This document shows positions 43,537 through 53,172 of a stretch of 64,000 bases of DNA, one piece after another. The translations under genes and the position numbers were made by a program. Below the pieces are notes generated by a model. The model worked only from the letters and a program-made list of their open reading frames with translations, was not told where the DNA came from and searched no databases. The DNA comes from Bacteroides thetaiotaomicron VPI-5482. Lineage in GTDB: Bacteria > Bacteroidota > Bacteroidia > Bacteroidales > Bacteroidaceae. The stretch's first letter is position 1. The number at the start of each line of letters is the position of its first letter. Location: contig NC_004663.1 of assembly GCF_000011065.1 (NCBI RefSeq), positions 372,001-436,000 on the forward strand, read 5' to 3'.

Positions 43537-45545
43537 TAAATCATTGCTTTTACCTGATTATATACGTTCTCGGCAGTAAATCCAAGTTTTTCATCCAATA
43601 CTGTGTAAGGAGCAGAGAAACCGAAAGATTCCAATCCCCATACTTTGCCGTGGCAACCTACCAGACCTTGAAGAGTGACAGGCAAACCGGCAGTAAGACC
43701 GAATATCTTGGCATCAGCCGGAAGAACTGATTCCTGATATTCCTTAGACTGGCTGCGGAACAGACCTTCTGATGGTGCAGATACGATACGAACTTTTACG
43801 CCATCCTTGCGAAGCAACTCTGTACCGGCTACCAAAGTAGACACTTCGGAACCTGAAGCTACCAGGATTACATCCGGATTTTCGTCTGAACCGGCTACGA
43901 TATAAGCACCCTTGGCTGCTTGTTCGTAATCAGTTCCGGCAGGCAGGTTAGCGATATTCTGACGGGAGAAGATCAGACCTGTCGGAGTAGACATATTTTC
44001 CATGGCAAGTTTCCATGCGATAGTCGTTTCTTCCGCATCAGCCGGACGAAGTACCAACATAGAGTTGTGTCCCTTGTGGTTTTTCAGTTTCTCCATCAGG
44101 CGGATTTGAGCTTCCTGTTCTACCGGTTCATGAGTAGGACCGTCTTCACCTACGCGGAATGCATCATGAGTCCAGATGAACTTCACAGGCTGTTCCATCA
44201 GAGCAGCCATACGTACGGCAGGTTTCATATAGTCGGAGAATACGAAGAAGGTACCGCAAGCAGCGATCACACCACCGTGAAGTGACATACCGATACAGAT
44301 ACAAGCCATTGATAATTCAGATACACCGGCCTGGAAGAATGCACCGCTGAAATCGCCCTTCTTGAAAGAATGAGTTTTCTTCAGGAAACCGTCAGTCTTG
44401 TCAGAGTTAGAAAGGTCGGCAGAAGCAACGATCATATTTTCTACCTGCATTGCAAGAGCACCCAGAACAGTTGCAGAAGCGGCACGAGTGGCAGTACCTG
44501 CTTTTTGTTCGATGGCAGCCCAGTCTACTTTAGGAGCTTTGCCGGAGAAGAATGCTTCCAGTTTAGCTGCCAGTTCCGGATTGGCTTTGGTCCATTTGGC
44601 CTTCTTTGCATATCTTTCAGCTACGATTTTCTTTAATTCTGCTGCTCTCTTTGCATACAGTTCGGCTACTTCCGGGAAAATCACGAACGGATTGACAGGA
44701 TCGCCACCCAAATTCTTGATTGTATTTACATAGGCGTCGCCACCGAGTGGAGCGCCGTGTGTAGCACAGTTGGCTTCGTAGCTGCTACCGTCTGCTTTGC
44801 GTGCGCCTTTACCCATAACGGTTTTACCGATAATCAGAGTCGGGCGCTCTTTTTCTGTCTGAGCTTCTTTGATAGCTGCACGGATTTCGTCAGGATCATT
44901 ACCATTGATGCTGAGTACGTTCCATCCCCATGCTTCATATTTCATGGCAGTGTCTTCAACGGTTACATCTTTCGTTTCTGTAGAAAGCTGAATATCGTTG
45001 GAGTCGTAGAACATGATCAGGTTGTCCAGTCCCAATGCACCGGCAATGCGTCCGGCACCCTGAGAGATTTCTTCCTGAATACCACCATCGGAAATGTATG
45101 CGTAAATAGTCTGATTCATTACTTCATTGAAGCGTGCTTTCAGGAATTTAGCTGCGATAGCGGCACCTACAGCGAAAGTATGTCCCTGTCCCAGCGGACC
45201 GGAAGTATTTTCGATACCACGCATGATGTCTACTTCCGGATGTCCCGGAGTAGGGCTTCCCCATTGGCGAAATTCTTTTAGTTCGTCCAAAGTGAACTTA
45301 CCTGTCAATGCCAATGTAGAATAGAGCATCGGAGACATATGACCCGGATCAAGGAAGAAACGGTCACGACCTTCCCAACGCGGATTTTCAGGATCGTATA
45401 CTAGAAACTCAGAGAAGAGTACATTTACAAAGTCAGCACCACCCATGGCGCCACCCGGGTGACCGGAATTGGCTTTCTCAACCATTGAAGCAGCAAGAAT
45501 ACGGATGTTATCCGCTGCACGATTCATAAGTTTATTATCGTTCAT
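43536..45545 (-). CDS. tkt: Transketolase
   Basis: Thiamine-diphosphate enzyme of the pentose phosphate pathway. The ATG at 45545 (MNDNKLMNRAADNIRILAAS) is preferred over one at 45608 that adds a tail overlapping the promoter. Motifs: KANSGHPGGAMGGAD at the N-terminus, YISDGGIQEEISQGAGR for the diphosphate site, and WTHDAFRVGEDGPTHEPVEQ in the middle domain. Length 669 is normal. It links arabinose catabolism (xylulose-5-phosphate) to glycolysis and lies 176 bases after the GH51 stop with its own promoter at 45617-45624. Confidence 0.95.
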   Translation of the reverse strand: MNDNKLMNRAADNIRILAASMVEKANSGHPGGAMGGADFVNVLFSEFLVYDPENPRWEGRDRFFLDPGHMSPMLYSTLALTGKFTLDELKEFRQWGSPTPGHPEVDIMRGIENTSGPLGQGHTFAVGAAIAAKFLKARFNEVMNQTIYAYISDGGIQEEISQGAGRIAGALGLDNLIMFYDSNDIQLSTETKDVTVEDTAMKYEAWGWNVLSINGNDPDEIRAAIKEAQTEKERPTLIIGKTVMGKGARKADGSSYEANCATHGAPLGGDAYVNTIKNLGGDPVNPFVIFPEVAELYAKRAAELKKIVAERYAKKAKWTKANPELAAKLEAFFSGKAPKVDWAAIEQKAGTATRAASATVLGALAMQVENMIVASADLSNSDKTDGFLKKTHSFKKGDFSGAFFQAGVSELSMACICIGMSLHGGVIAACGTFFVFSDYMKPAVRMAALMEQPVKFIWTHDAFRVGEDGPTHEPVEQEAQIRLMEKLKNHKGHNSMLVLRPADAEETTIAWKLAMENMSTPTGLIFSRQNIANLPAGTDYEQAAKGAYIVAGSDENPDVILVASGSEVSTLVAGTELLRKDGVKVRIVSAPSEGLFRSQSKEYQESVLPADAKIFGLTAGLPVTLQGLVGCHGKVWGLESFGFSAPYTVLDEKLGFTAENVYNQVKAMI

Positions 45546-45616
45546 ATCTTTAATAATTAATAGATTTGCTAGTCTGTCAATGTGCCAATTACTTGGCATA
45601 TTTCTCATAATGTTGG

Positions 45617-45664
45617 CAAAGATAGCTCTTTATGTGTAATTAACCATCCAAAAGAGCTATCTTT
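45617..45664 (-). promoter_or_regulatory. tkt promoter box inside a 14-bp inverted repeat
   Basis: TATCTTTG (minus, 45617-45624) lies within AAAGATAGCTCTTT (45618-45631), whose exact inverted copy is at 45651-45664. The pair can act as an operator or, in RNA from GH51, as a hairpin that ends or pauses transcription before tkt; on the minus strand no T-run follows, so operator use is at least as likely. Confidence 0.55.
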
Positions 45665-45721
45665 TTTGTAGGCTTTTTAACAGCCTTCTTGTTTACAATA
45701 CAGTAAGTATTTACTATTAGA

Positions 45722-47266
45722 TTACTGTAACTCTAAAGTAACAATTGACTTAGCCGGTAGTTTTACCTTCATAATTCCTTTATTGATTTTTACCTCTTTG
45801 AAGGAAGCCGGTTTTACAATATTAGGTTTTTCGAAAGAGTTGTAATCAGTCAGATTAGCAGAAGTCAGGATTTCTCCAATCGCCTTTTTGGCATTTACGT
45901 CCGGAAGATTGACTGTGATTTCCTGTGCGTTGTCTGCATCTACGTTGGAGAGAGAAATATGGATCACTCCGTTCTTGTTCTTAGAAGCTGTTGCGCTGAC
46001 CATGGGAACTGTACGGTTATCGCGTACGTTCATTTTCTCGCAAGTCAGGTCGAGTGGAAGATAGGTTGCATCCTGATGCACTTTGTACATCTTAAATACA
46101 TAATAAGTAGGAGTAAGTACCATATCTTTGTCTTTAGTCAGGATCATAGATTGCAGAACGTTGACTATCTGAGCAATGTTCGCCATTTTCAGACGGTCGG
46201 TATATTTGTGGAATACATCGAGGCTTAAAGAAGCAACGAAGGCATCACGCAATGTGTTTTGCTGATACAGATGACCTCTGACCGTTCCTGGTTCTTCGTC
46301 CCACCAAGTGCCCCATTCGTCAAGCAAAAGGGCAATCTTCTTGTCTTTATCATATTTGTCCATGATGGCGCAATGTTTTTTGATGACATCTTCCACTTCA
46401 AGACATTTGCCCATCGTCCAGTAAAAATCATCTTTGTTGAATTTGGTTGCCGCACCTTTGCTGCCGCTCCATCCTGTAACTGTATAGTAGTGTAAGGATA
46501 GACCTTGCATCCGGTGACCGACACGATTCATCAGTACATCCGTCCAGTTATAGTCGTAATCACTGGCACCACTGGCTATCTTAAACAGATGATTACCGTC
46601 ATAGTTACGGCAATAAGTAGAATAACGGCGATACAGATCGGCATAATATTCAGGACGCATGCTGCCGCCGCATCCCCAGCTTTCATTTCCTACACCGAGA
46701 TATTTTACTTTCCATGCCTTGTCTCGGCCATTCTTGCGACGCAGATTTGCCATTGGAGAATCACCGTCGGAAGTCATGTACTCCACCCATTTGGCGAGTT
46801 CTTCTACCGTGCCGCTGCCTACGTTTCCACTTATATATGGTTCGCAGCCCAGCATTTCGCAAAGGTTCAGAAATTCGTGTGTTCCGAAACTGTTGTCTTC
46901 AATCGTTCCTCCCCAGTTGTTGTTCACCATCTTCGGGCGGTTTTCTTTGGGACCGATACCGTCCATCCAGTGATATTCGTCTGCAAAGCAGCCGCCCGGC
47001 CAGCGGAGAACAGGAACAGACAAGTCTTTTAATGCATTAAATACGTCCGTGCGGTATCCTTTGATATTAGGAATATCCGAATTTTCGCCTACCCAAAGAC
47101 CACCGTAGATACATGAACCCAGGTGTTCGGCAAATTGACCGTAGATTTCCTTCGGGATAATTTCTTTGCCTTGGTCGGCATGTACAGTGATGGTAGCACT
47201 CTTTTGTGCAGAAAGAGATACCGAGGCTGCCAGAAAGGCCGTGCTGACTAATAGTTTTGCTTTCAT
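45722..47266 (-). CDS. GH51 alpha-L-arabinofuranosidase
   Basis: Removes terminal alpha-L-arabinofuranose from arabinan, arabinoxylan or oligosaccharides. Signal peptide MKAKLLVSTAFLAASVSLSA, so periplasmic. Acid/base E195 in GVGNESWG, nucleophile E317 in LLDEWGTWW; PVLRWPGGCFADEYHW is the substrate-binding signature. Length 514 matches the family. It is preceded on the same strand by GH127 (70 bases) and followed by tkt. It is the likely product-maker of free arabinose for the downstream pathway. Confidence 0.94.
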   Translation of the reverse strand: MKAKLLVSTAFLAASVSLSAQKSATITVHADQGKEIIPKEIYGQFAEHLGSCIYGGLWVGENSDIPNIKGYRTDVFNALKDLSVPVLRWPGGCFADEYHWMDGIGPKENRPKMVNNNWGGTIEDNSFGTHEFLNLCEMLGCEPYISGNVGSGTVEELAKWVEYMTSDGDSPMANLRRKNGRDKAWKVKYLGVGNESWGCGGSMRPEYYADLYRRYSTYCRNYDGNHLFKIASGASDYDYNWTDVLMNRVGHRMQGLSLHYYTVTGWSGSKGAATKFNKDDFYWTMGKCLEVEDVIKKHCAIMDKYDKDKKIALLLDEWGTWWDEEPGTVRGHLYQQNTLRDAFVASLSLDVFHKYTDRLKMANIAQIVNVLQSMILTKDKDMVLTPTYYVFKMYKVHQDATYLPLDLTCEKMNVRDNRTVPMVSATASKNKNGVIHISLSNVDADNAQEITVNLPDVNAKKAIGEILTSANLTDYNSFEKPNIVKPASFKEVKINKGIMKVKLPAKSIVTLELQ

Positions 47267-47335
47267 AAATGGAATTTGTTTAAATGATTATATAGAAGTT
47301 TGATTTTTACGATGATCATTCTCTTGTTCTTACGG

Positions 47336-49744
47336 TTACTTCAGTAAGCGTACTTCATAAACGGCAGAGGTCCATTCTGTTCCGTCCGGCTTAAAAAGAA
47401 TCTCGCAGCTTCCTACTTTTAATTTACGGGGCAGGAGATAACAGAGTCTGATAAAACCGTCTTTGTCGGCTTTGCTCACAGTGGGATGAACGGTCAGTTT
47501 TTCGTTATTCAGCAGGATCACTGCTTTGTTACGGTCTTCTTGCCGTACGGTGATCATAAGCTGGCTTGCTTCTTCTTTTATTTTCAGGTTATAGCTGAAC
47601 CAACCTTTAGCCCGGCGGAAATGACGGTCTTTGTGGGTTCCGGTTTCGGAAGCTTCATATTGAATGCTATGATCAGATTCCGGTTGCTGTTCACCGGGGA
47701 AGATCAGGTCAACTGTCCGGTTCGCCAGTTCGGTCGCTTTCCGTTCGGCTGTAGCCATTTCTTCCTGAATCGTTTTGAACTGTTCTTCACTGGCTTGGCG
47801 GAAGTAAACGGCATAACGGGAATTATGCAGGCGGAAAAACGGAATAAGCTCCAGTGATTTACTCTTTTGTGTCGGATAAACGTTTCCATCATAACTAAAA
47901 GCTAGTTTGCTTCCGCTCAGTTTGTGAAGAGAATGGCGGATAGAATCGGGATTCCCGATCAGCATCGGGATCTCCTGCAAAGGTGTTTGCCGACCGTGGG
48001 CAATGTGACCGCCGCGGCTGTCGTCTGCATAGATTCCGTCAAGGTTTTCTGTTCCTGTAGAAGTTGCAAGAACGATGGGACCGTATAAGAAAGCATAGTA
48101 ATCTTTCTTGTCGGGAATCTGCTCCAGGCTGACCTTCATAGGCAGATGGAAGGTGATCATATCTCCTTTTTTCCACTTACGCCGGATTGGGAGGTACGTA
48201 CTGGCTCCCGTCTGTATGTCAGATAGGTGTTTCTTACCGTTGATGGTGATTTCATACCCTTTTGAGTTTCCTGCCCATTCCGGTATACGAATCATTAATG
48301 TCAGGTTCTTCTTAGCGGCTTTGTCTATTCGTAAGGTAACTTTTTCATCATCGGGGAAGAGAGTTTCCTGCGTTAATGTAACGCCTTGTTCTTTCCAGTT
48401 CAGTTGTGAAGGAATAAAAAGATTGACGTAAAGCGTATCTTGTTGATGCGCATAAATAAATTCACCATACTTGGTATGATTTTCCAAGCCTGAACCGACA
48501 CAGCACCACATCGATGTTTCCGGTTGCGAGTATACCCGATAATGTCCGGGACGCATCGGAGTAAAGTAGACGAATCCGCCTTTATCCGGTTCTTGTGATG
48601 ACAGGATATGATTGTAGAGTGCACGTTCATAATAATCTACATAACGTGGGTCCGGTTTGTTGGAGTTGTCAACGTCTCCGGAGTTCTGATAAAGCATTTT
48701 GGTCAGCCGGAGCATGTTGTAAGTATTGCAAGTCTCCGGTCCCTGAACGTCATTCAGCATAGACGTAAAGTTGTCCGATGGATGAAAATGTTCGCGTACG
48801 CTGTTCCCGCCGATACACACGGAACGGTGATTGACTACGGTATTCCAGAAAAAACGGGCTGCATGATCCCATTCTGCTGCATGATTCCAGTCTTTGTCAT
48901 TCTTTGAAACTTCGGCTACCCGTTTGTATCCGATTACTTTAGGAATTTGTGTGTTGGCATGCATTCCGTTTAACCTGTCTTCGTTTTTGATAAGCGGGTC
49001 GAGAATGACTTTATGAGAGAAACGGCGTGCCAGTTTCAGGTATTTCTTATCGCCTGTTATTTCCGCTACATCCGCAAACGTTTCATTTAAGCCGCCGTGT
49101 TCACTGCGGAGCATATCCTGCATTTGGTTGTCGCTAAGACCGGAAGTAATATCAATCATCCAGTCGGTAAGATCAATCAGCATCTGACGTGCCAGATCGC
49201 TGTGAGCATACAGGTAAGCGTCCCGCAGTCCGGCATACGTTTTGTGTATATTATAGAGGGGTACCCATTTGCCGTTTAAGCTGAAGCCTCCGGCACGAAT
49301 GTCACCTGCTTTGATTTCTTTCCAAAGTTGGAGGCTACCGGGTGTTCCTCCGATAAATCCTGTGCCGACAGCTTGCTGTGCACGGTGTAGTTCGTTGAGC
49401 ATATAGTTGAGACGGTGGTATATCGCCGTATCTCCGGTGGCGGCATACATCATGGAAAGTGCGGAAAGGTAATGTCCGCCGATGTGACCGTCCAGTCCTG
49501 TATTCTCCCAGTTGGTATAGCTTGGGGCTTTGGGTGTCAGTCCGGCTTCGCGAAGGAAAGGAGCTGATAATCTGTCCGGGTCGAGAGCTAAGATATAATG
49601 TAAATCAGTCTGTTGAGCTTGCAGAAAAGGACTGCTTAATAACTTCACATCTTGAAGGGAAAAGTAAGAGACCTGATGGTTCGTCTGGGCTTTTCCGATG
49701 GAGATGGATATAATAAGGGCAAGTATGAACGAGGTGGTTTTCAT
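47336..49744 (-). CDS. GH127 beta-L-arabinofuranosidase (DUF1680 family)
   Basis: Cleaves beta-L-arabinofuranosyl ends. Signal peptide (MKTTSFILALIISISIGKAQ). An (alpha/alpha)6 barrel occupies about 40-440; the zinc-cysteine active site known from HypBA1 is conserved as E337 and C339 (GPETCNTYN) and the Cys pair C414-C415 (TSMWCCVGSG). Two C-terminal beta domains follow to residue 802. The enzyme is longer than HypBA1 by about 140 residues, mostly an extra C-terminal beta domain. Placed between araB and GH51, both arabinose genes. Confidence 0.9.
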   Translation of the reverse strand: MKTTSFILALIISISIGKAQTNHQVSYFSLQDVKLLSSPFLQAQQTDLHYILALDPDRLSAPFLREAGLTPKAPSYTNWENTGLDGHIGGHYLSALSMMYAATGDTAIYHRLNYMLNELHRAQQAVGTGFIGGTPGSLQLWKEIKAGDIRAGGFSLNGKWVPLYNIHKTYAGLRDAYLYAHSDLARQMLIDLTDWMIDITSGLSDNQMQDMLRSEHGGLNETFADVAEITGDKKYLKLARRFSHKVILDPLIKNEDRLNGMHANTQIPKVIGYKRVAEVSKNDKDWNHAAEWDHAARFFWNTVVNHRSVCIGGNSVREHFHPSDNFTSMLNDVQGPETCNTYNMLRLTKMLYQNSGDVDNSNKPDPRYVDYYERALYNHILSSQEPDKGGFVYFTPMRPGHYRVYSQPETSMWCCVGSGLENHTKYGEFIYAHQQDTLYVNLFIPSQLNWKEQGVTLTQETLFPDDEKVTLRIDKAAKKNLTLMIRIPEWAGNSKGYEITINGKKHLSDIQTGASTYLPIRRKWKKGDMITFHLPMKVSLEQIPDKKDYYAFLYGPIVLATSTGTENLDGIYADDSRGGHIAHGRQTPLQEIPMLIGNPDSIRHSLHKLSGSKLAFSYDGNVYPTQKSKSLELIPFFRLHNSRYAVYFRQASEEQFKTIQEEMATAERKATELANRTVDLIFPGEQQPESDHSIQYEASETGTHKDRHFRRAKGWFSYNLKIKEEASQLMITVRQEDRNKAVILLNNEKLTVHPTVSKADKDGFIRLCYLLPRKLKVGSCEILFKPDGTEWTSAVYEVRLLK

Positions 49745-49848
49745 GATAATAGCTTCCCCCTGACCCCCTCCAAAAAGGAGAGGGAATGAGGATATTTATG
49801 TTAATACTAAATTCAGGGAAAGGGGGAGAAAGGTCTCCGTGAAGCCGC
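49745..49848. repeat. G/C-run inverted repeat element in the ara gene row
   Basis: Short C-run/G-run segments (CTTCCCCCTGACCCCCTCC at 49752-49770 and GGGAAAGGGGGAG further right at 49817-49829) face each other across an A+T-rich centre, with a small hairpin CCTCC-AAAAA-GGAG. It resembles the G-rich arms of the element at 38896 in style. It fills the gap between GH127 and araB. Confidence 0.5.
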
Positions 49849-51444
49849 TTATTTGAATTTGACGGCTGCTTCTTCTATAGGCAAACCTGCCTTGTAGCTT
49901 TCGATGTATGTGTTGAAGCCGGCTACATCTTCGGGTGTGGGTGATACCTCGACACCAGCATCGCTGACAAATACACTTTCATCCAGGAAATCGGCAAGAG
50001 ATTGACCCTTTTTATTGTTTACCAGGTAAGAACCCAGCAGGGCAATTCCCCATGCACCGCCTTCACCGGCTGTTTCCATAACAGATATGGGCGAGTTGAT
50101 GGCTGCTGCAAGTACTCTTTGACCGACTCCTTTGGTTCTGAACAATCCTCCGTGACCTGTGATTCTGTCGACTTTGATCTTTTCTTCGTTGAACAAGATG
50201 TCGTTGCCAATCTTGAGAACTCCGACTGAGGCGTACAAATGAGCCCGCATAAAGTTTGCAAGGTTGAACTTGTCATTGGCCGAACGTACGAACAAAGGTC
50301 TTCCCTCGGCAAGTCCCGTAACAGGTTCGCCTGAAATGTAGTTGTAGGAGAGGAGACCACCGCAATCGGTATCACCGGTAAGGGCAATGTTATAAAGTTT
50401 GCCATAGAGTTCATCCATATCTACAGGTATACCCAGAAGTTCCTGGTATTCTTTGAACAGGTTGACCCATGCGTTAAGATCCGAAGTACAGTTGTTGCAA
50501 TGTACCATGGCTACGAGGCTTCCGTCGGGAGTGGTGACCATGTCGATCATTTCGTATGGCTTCGACAATTCTTTTTCCAATACGATCATAGAGAAAGAAG
50601 AAGTACCTGCCGATACGTTGCCGGTGCGTTGCTTGACGGCGTTGGTTGCTACCATGCCGGTGCCTGCGTCTCCTTCCGGTGGGCAGACCGGTATTCCTGC
50701 CTTCAGATGACCGGATGCATCGAGTTTTTTACAGCCTTCCGGTGTGAGGACACCGGCATTTTCACCAGCCGACAATACTTTGGGCAGAATGTCTTCCAGT
50801 TTCCAACTGTATTCTTTCGAAGCAATCAGATTGTTGAATTTGGCCACCATTTCGGCGGAATAGTTGTTGGTAGTCGGATCTATGGGGAGCATACCCGATG
50901 CGTCACCAATGCCCAACACCTTTTCGCCTGTTATCTGCCAATGTACATAACCTGCAAGAGTTGTCAGGAACTTGATGTCTTTGACGTGCGCTTCGTTGTC
51001 CAGAATAGCCTGGTACAAATGAGAAATGCTCCATCTCAAAGGGATGTTATAGACAAATAATTCGGATAATTCTGCCGCAGCACGGCCTGTATTGGTATTT
51101 CTCCAAGTGCGGAAAGGCACGAGGATTTCTTCTTTTTCATTGAAAGGCATGTAACCATGCATCATGGCGCTGACACCGATGGCTGCCAGTGTTTCGATCT
51201 CTGTGTCGTATAATTTCTTCACGTTGGAGCGGAGGTCGGCGTAGCAATCTTGCAGTCCGGACCAGATGGCATCAATGCTGTAAGTCCAAAGTCCGTTGAC
51301 CAGTTGATTTTCCCATGTGTGGCTGCCTTGAGCGATAGGTTTGTTTTCCTGGTCAATCAGAACAGCTTTTATTCGTGTAGAACCGAGTTCTATGCCAAGG
51401 ATAGCTTTACCTGTCTCGATGGTTGATTTTGCATCTAATTTCAT
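49849..51444 (-). CDS. araB: FGGY-family carbohydrate kinase, L-ribulokinase
   Basis: Phosphorylates L-ribulose from arabinose isomerase. The ATG at 51444 (MKLDAKSTIETGKAILGIEL) is preferred over one at 51474 lying in the leader. The FGGY ATP-binding pieces are visible: AILGIELGSTRIKAVLID, then GDASGMLPIDP, GNVSAGTSSFSMIV, and RITGHGGLFRTKGVGQ. At 531 residues it is in the range of ribulokinase/xylulokinase; function is set by its neighbours araA and araD. It is 190 bases after araA with a terminator hairpin between. Confidence 0.9.
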   Translation of the reverse strand: MKLDAKSTIETGKAILGIELGSTRIKAVLIDQENKPIAQGSHTWENQLVNGLWTYSIDAIWSGLQDCYADLRSNVKKLYDTEIETLAAIGVSAMMHGYMPFNEKEEILVPFRTWRNTNTGRAAAELSELFVYNIPLRWSISHLYQAILDNEAHVKDIKFLTTLAGYVHWQITGEKVLGIGDASGMLPIDPTTNNYSAEMVAKFNNLIASKEYSWKLEDILPKVLSAGENAGVLTPEGCKKLDASGHLKAGIPVCPPEGDAGTGMVATNAVKQRTGNVSAGTSSFSMIVLEKELSKPYEMIDMVTTPDGSLVAMVHCNNCTSDLNAWVNLFKEYQELLGIPVDMDELYGKLYNIALTGDTDCGGLLSYNYISGEPVTGLAEGRPLFVRSANDKFNLANFMRAHLYASVGVLKIGNDILFNEEKIKVDRITGHGGLFRTKGVGQRVLAAAINSPISVMETAGEGGAWGIALLGSYLVNNKKGQSLADFLDESVFVSDAGVEVSPTPEDVAGFNTYIESYKAGLPIEEAAVKFK

Positions 51445-51573
51445 GTTGGAAACCGATATTTTAAGGTATAACAATAAGTGTGGAGAACAAAAACTGAGTC
51501 TGCTTTCAAAAGGCGGAAGTGTCTTTAATTCGGGTTGAATTAAAAGTCGCCAGTATCCATATTGTGTGTGACT

Positions 51574-51611
51574 AAAAAGTCGGTACCAATGGAGATGGTA
51601 CCGATTTTTTT
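51574..51611. terminator. Terminator-like hairpin between araA and araB
   Basis: TCGGTACCA (51580-51588) pairs with TGGTACCGA (51596-51604) around 7 bases, flanked by A5 on the left and T7 on the right, so the stem extends through A/T pairs. It is symmetric and would work on both strands; for the minus-strand ara genes it sits inside the operon and could reduce transcription of araB, GH127 and GH51 relative to araA. Confidence 0.78.
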
Positions 51612-51633
51612 AAGTGGACTCAGTGATTGGTTT

Positions 51634-53163
51634 TTAGCAAAGCGCTTTGTTCAGCATATAATATACTTCATTCATGCGCAGTTCTTTCTTGAAGCAGCTG
51701 ATAGTCGTATCTTTATTGATATGTACCATTTCGATGCCTGCGATTTCTGCATAATCTTCCCAGTATTCTGCTGTCAAGTCGTATGAGAAGCAAGAGTGGT
51801 GAGTTCCACCGGCCAGAATCCATGCGCCTGCGCCTACTTCGAGGTTAGGCATCGGAATCCAGAGTGCGGAAGCAACCGGCAATTTCGGAAGTGGTTTCGG
51901 TTCGATACATTCTACATCGTTTACGATCAGACGGAAACGGTTACCCATATCCACTACAGTTGCGGTGCAGCCTGTTCCTGTCTTTGAAGTGAACACAAGA
52001 CGGGCAGTCTGGCTCTTACGGATACCTATGCCGAGGAAGTGTACTTCCAGACGAGGCTTGTTAGCTGCGATAAGCGGACAGATCTCCAACATATGTGACT
52101 GTAGGATAGAACTGTTGGCACCATCAAAGTTCAGTGTATAGTCTTCGAGGAATGAACAGCCTTTCGGAAGTCCTTGATTCATTACCCATACAGTACGATA
52201 AAGAGCAGCCGATTTCCAGTCACCTTCAGCACCGAATCCGTAGCCTTCTGCCATCAGGCGTTGAGAAGCCAGTCCCGGAATCTGATCGAAATAGCTACCG
52301 TCAGTCTGACCCAGATCGTCAAAGTTGGTAGTGAATCCTTTGGCGCCTTTCGCTTTGAGGATAGCACGGAGAGCAAGCTCGGCTTTGGCAGCATTCCATA
52401 CTTTCTGATAAGCTTCGGTTGATTTGTCTTCCAGAGAAGCGTCATGATCGTAGTCATTGAAGTAAGTAGCTACCAAAGCATCTACATCAGCATTTTTGAT
52501 ATCTTTGTGATATTCCATCAGCTCGCTTGCCGGGCAATAATCTACATGATAGCCCATGCGTTGTTCTGCTTCTACCTTGTCACCATCGGTTACGGCTACA
52601 TTATTCATCTGATCGCCGAAACGGATGATCAGCATATCCTGAGAGTCTGCCCAACCTGCGCAAACACGCATCCAGACAGCAATCTTATGCAATGTTTCTT
52701 CTTCTTTCCAGTAGCCTACCACTACTTTGCGACGGATGCGCATACGGGTACAGATATGTCCGAACTCGCGGTCGCCGTGAGCTGACTGGTTCAGATTCAT
52801 AAAGTCCATATCCATTGTATCCCAAGGAATTTCCTTGTTGAATTGAGTATGCAGGTGCAGCAATGGTTTCTTTAATTGTTGCAGACCATGAATCCACATT
52901 TTAGCAGGAGAGAAAGTATGCATCCAAGTGATGACGCCTACACATTTGTCATCGTTGTTGGCTGCTTTGAATACAGCTTCCACCTCTTTAGAAGAGTTGG
53001 CCGTTCCTTTGTATACTACTTTAACAGGAAGTTTGCCCGATTCATTCAGACCGTTAACCATTTCGTTAGAGTGTGCGTCTACTGCGATTACTGCATCACC
53101 TCCGTACAAGAGCTGTGCTCCTGTTACGAACCATACTTCATACTGATCAAATACGTTATTCAT
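51634..53163 (-). CDS. araA: L-arabinose isomerase
   Basis: Converts L-arabinose to L-ribulose using Mn2+. Highly conserved family segments: EVWFVTGAQLLYGGDA at the N-terminus, WMHTFSPAKMWIHGLQ, HDDANQ-like HGDREFGHI region, GFTTNFDDLGQTDGSYFDQIPG, and MGEDYT-like SFLEDYTLNF. Length 509 is standard. It lies downstream of araD with a four-helix-bundle ORF between them. Confidence 0.96.
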   Translation of the reverse strand: MNNVFDQYEVWFVTGAQLLYGGDAVIAVDAHSNEMVNGLNESGKLPVKVVYKGTANSSKEVEAVFKAANNDDKCVGVITWMHTFSPAKMWIHGLQQLKKPLLHLHTQFNKEIPWDTMDMDFMNLNQSAHGDREFGHICTRMRIRRKVVVGYWKEEETLHKIAVWMRVCAGWADSQDMLIIRFGDQMNNVAVTDGDKVEAEQRMGYHVDYCPASELMEYHKDIKNADVDALVATYFNDYDHDASLEDKSTEAYQKVWNAAKAELALRAILKAKGAKGFTTNFDDLGQTDGSYFDQIPGLASQRLMAEGYGFGAEGDWKSAALYRTVWVMNQGLPKGCSFLEDYTLNFDGANSSILQSHMLEICPLIAANKPRLEVHFLGIGIRKSQTARLVFTSKTGTGCTATVVDMGNRFRLIVNDVECIEPKPLPKLPVASALWIPMPNLEVGAGAWILAGGTHHSCFSYDLTAEYWEDYAEIAGIEMVHINKDTTISCFKKELRMNEVYYMLNKALC

Positions 53164-53172
53164 AATTTATTG

